Shown here one piece after another: positions 62,916 to 64,000 of a DNA stretch of 64,000 bases. The DNA is from Polynucleobacter sp. MWH-UH25E (GTDB lineage: Bacteria > Pseudomonadota > Gammaproteobacteria > Burkholderiales > Burkholderiaceae): NCBI RefSeq assembly GCF_018687095.1, contig NZ_CP061286.1:310001-374000 (forward strand), in the 5' to 3' direction. Position 1 is the stretch's first letter; each line of letters starts with the position of its first letter. The translations under genes were made by a program, and so were the position numbers. Below the pieces are notes generated by a model that had not been told where the DNA came from, did not search any database, and was given only the letters and a program-made list of their open reading frames with translations.

Positions 62916-63326
62916 ATGCCAAAACCAAAAGACCTTATCGAGTTAAGTTATCTGAGCGAAGCAGTCTCGGATATGTCTTTTCTTGGTTTGATGCGACTCC
63001 TAGAGTCGGCACGAGTCTTTAATCAAAAACATGGTGTGACCGGTATTTTGTTTTACGACAATCAGCAATTTGGGCAAATCATTGAAGGTGAGCGCGCCAA
63101 CATCATGAAGGTATGGAAGCGCATTCAAGAAGATGATCGCCATCATCGTATAGAACTGCTGGAGATTCGTGATATTGCAGAGCGAAGCTTTCCAGAGTGG
63201 CTAATGCGCTTTTATGGTGGAGAAACTCTCGTACGTGACTATCCAGTGTTAGCAGGCATGGTTGCCGGTATGGATAAGCACAGCTTACGTTTGCTTAATC
63301 AGATGCGTGCCGCTTTAGAAGAGTAA
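62916..63326 (+). CDS. Short BLUF-domain blue-light photoreceptor
   Basis: 136 aa. The BLUF flavin-site residues are all present with a constant offset of 9 from AppA numbering: Y12 (Tyr21), N36 (Asn45), Q54 (Gln63), W95 (Trp104) and M97 (Met106). The protein is a BLUF domain (about 5-98) plus a 38-residue helical cap and no output domain, so it likely signals by binding a partner. I chose ATG 62916; the earlier frame runs through the icd terminator. Confidence 0.9.
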   Translation: MPKPKDLIELSYLSEAVSDMSFLGLMRLLESARVFNQKHGVTGILFYDNQQFGQIIEGERANIMKVWKRIQEDDRHHRIELLEIRDIAERSFPEWLMRFYGGETLVRDYPVLAGMVAGMDKHSLRLLNQMRAALEE

Positions 63327-63417
63327 CGATCCTCAATTTTCCTGCGCTTGTATCAGGCTTAAGCAATAAATTGCCATCAGTAGCAAAATAGACCTATTGC
63401 TTTAGTGGGGGTCTACC

Positions 63418-64000
63418 ATGCGCTTTAAAGATAAAACCATACTTGCCAGTGACATCACGCCTAGAGATGTTTTTGAGAATCGACGTTCATTAATCAAAAC
63501 TGCTGCAGCAGGCAGTTTTGGTATGGCTTTAGCACCATGGTTTTCTCGTCAGGCTCTTGCATCAACTCCAGAAAAGTTGGCGGCTACCTTAAATACGACC
63601 TATAGCCTTAAAGAAGAACCAACGACATATAAGTACGTTACCAGCTATAACAATTTCTATGAGTTTGGCACTGATAAAGCAGATCCCGCCGCCCATGCAA
63701 ATACTTTGCAAACAAGACCGTGGGCTATCTCCATTGAAGGACTTGTAAAAAAACCACTTACGCTTGATATCGATGCTTTATTAAAGCTAGCTCCAATTGA
63801 AGAGCGTATTTATCGTTTACGCTGTGTTGAAGGTTGGTCTATGGTAATCCCATGGGATGGGTACTCCTTATCCAAATTAATCAATAAAGTTGAGCCATTG
63901 GGATCGGCGAAGTATGTGGAATTTATTTCTCTGGCAGATCGCAAACAGATGCCCGGAGTCAGTAGCAATATCCTGGATTGGCCCTATCGCGAAGGCTTGC
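63418..64000 (+). CDS. msrP: MsrP, periplasmic methionine sulfoxide reductase catalytic subunit (partial)
   Basis: The frame is open from ATG 63418 to the window edge (194 codons). R22-R23 in ENRRSLIKTAAAGSFG is a Tat signal peptide, and C136 in YRLRCVEGWSMVIPW is the Cys that ligates the molybdenum cofactor in MsrP/YedY. Residues 60-130 match the family's N-terminal part. It repairs oxidised methionine in envelope proteins with electrons from MsrQ, presumably encoded next. A stem AGACC/GGTCT (63390-63394, 63410-63414) overlaps the ribosome site region. Confidence 0.92.
   Translation, partial: MRFKDKTILASDITPRDVFENRRSLIKTAAAGSFGMALAPWFSRQALASTPEKLAATLNTTYSLKEEPTTYKYVTSYNNFYEFGTDKADPAAHANTLQTRPWAISIEGLVKKPLTLDIDALLKLAPIEERIYRLRCVEGWSMVIPWDGYSLSKLINKVEPLGSAKYVEFISLADRKQMPGVSSNILDWPYREGL

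Noticed and set aside
1..64000. CRISPR arrays, rRNA and tRNA genes, IS elements with transposases
   Set aside because: I saw no regularly spaced repeats, no rRNA-like or tRNA-like stretches and no transposase motifs in any frame.

Overview
The window looks like chromosome of a free-living freshwater betaproteobacterium, most likely Burkholderiaceae and Polynucleobacter-like. This is an inference from gene content: a Bug-family tricarboxylate-type binding protein, a CysI plus DUF934 pair, DarP, a monomeric NADP isocitrate dehydrogenase, very short intergenic gaps and moderate to low GC. I see no rRNA, tRNA or CRISPR array.

Region 1 (1-24354) is a large surface-polysaccharide (O-antigen or capsule type) cluster. 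It is clearly more A+T-rich than the rest and runs almost entirely on the + strand with short gaps and ATGA-type overlaps. The first block (1-7449) carries heptose enzymes (hddA end, gmhA), a NeuB-SAF-TIM-barrel fusion, an SpsF-like cytidylyltransferase, a DegT aminotransferase, a sugar isomerase, a Gfo/Idh dehydrogenase and an SDR. Together they look like a route to an unusual nucleotide-activated sugar. Next come a flippase (Wzx), a polysialyltransferase-like protein, a methyltransferase, several glycosyltransferases, an EpsG/Wzy-like polymerase, a divergent SDR plus FAD oxidoreductase pair, and one inserted minus-strand membrane protein. The last block (19664-24354) makes a UDP-L-6-deoxy-HexNAc (FucNAc or QuiNAc type) and ends in WbuB/WbuC homologues. 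The initiating WecA/MraY-like transferase lies at 27089-28168 on the opposite strand.

Region 2 (24372-27044) separates the cluster from that transferase. It holds a tyrosine recombinase, a small HTH protein, an uncharacterised 295-aa protein, a perfect palindrome and two tiny reading frames. It looks like a small mobile or accessory module.

Region 3 (28376-41038) has a Ca2+/H+ antiporter, then a siroheme and sulfite-reduction set (CbiX, CobA, DUF934, CysI) in which the first two enzymes supply the prosthetic group of the last. A beta-lactamase-fold hydrolase and strong terminators follow. Next is an HTH/AbiEii-like toxin-antitoxin pair with a 14-bp inverted-repeat operator, then small membrane proteins, an amidohydrolase with a Bug binding protein, a PcaD-like hydrolase and an HdeD-like protein.

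Region 4 (41067-64000) holds a TonB receptor, a PQQ sugar dehydrogenase and a dihaem cytochrome c as a likely periplasmic oxidation module. It continues with an acyltransferase, DarP, a GMC oxidoreductase, an EamA exporter and a complete branched-chain amino acid ABC transporter in which LivM and LivG are fused. Then come an outer-membrane protein next to a Fur-box-like site, a secreted nuclease, a lytic transglycosylase, FKBP, an MFS transporter, monomeric isocitrate dehydrogenase, a short BLUF photoreceptor and the start of Tat-exported MsrP, cut by the window edge.
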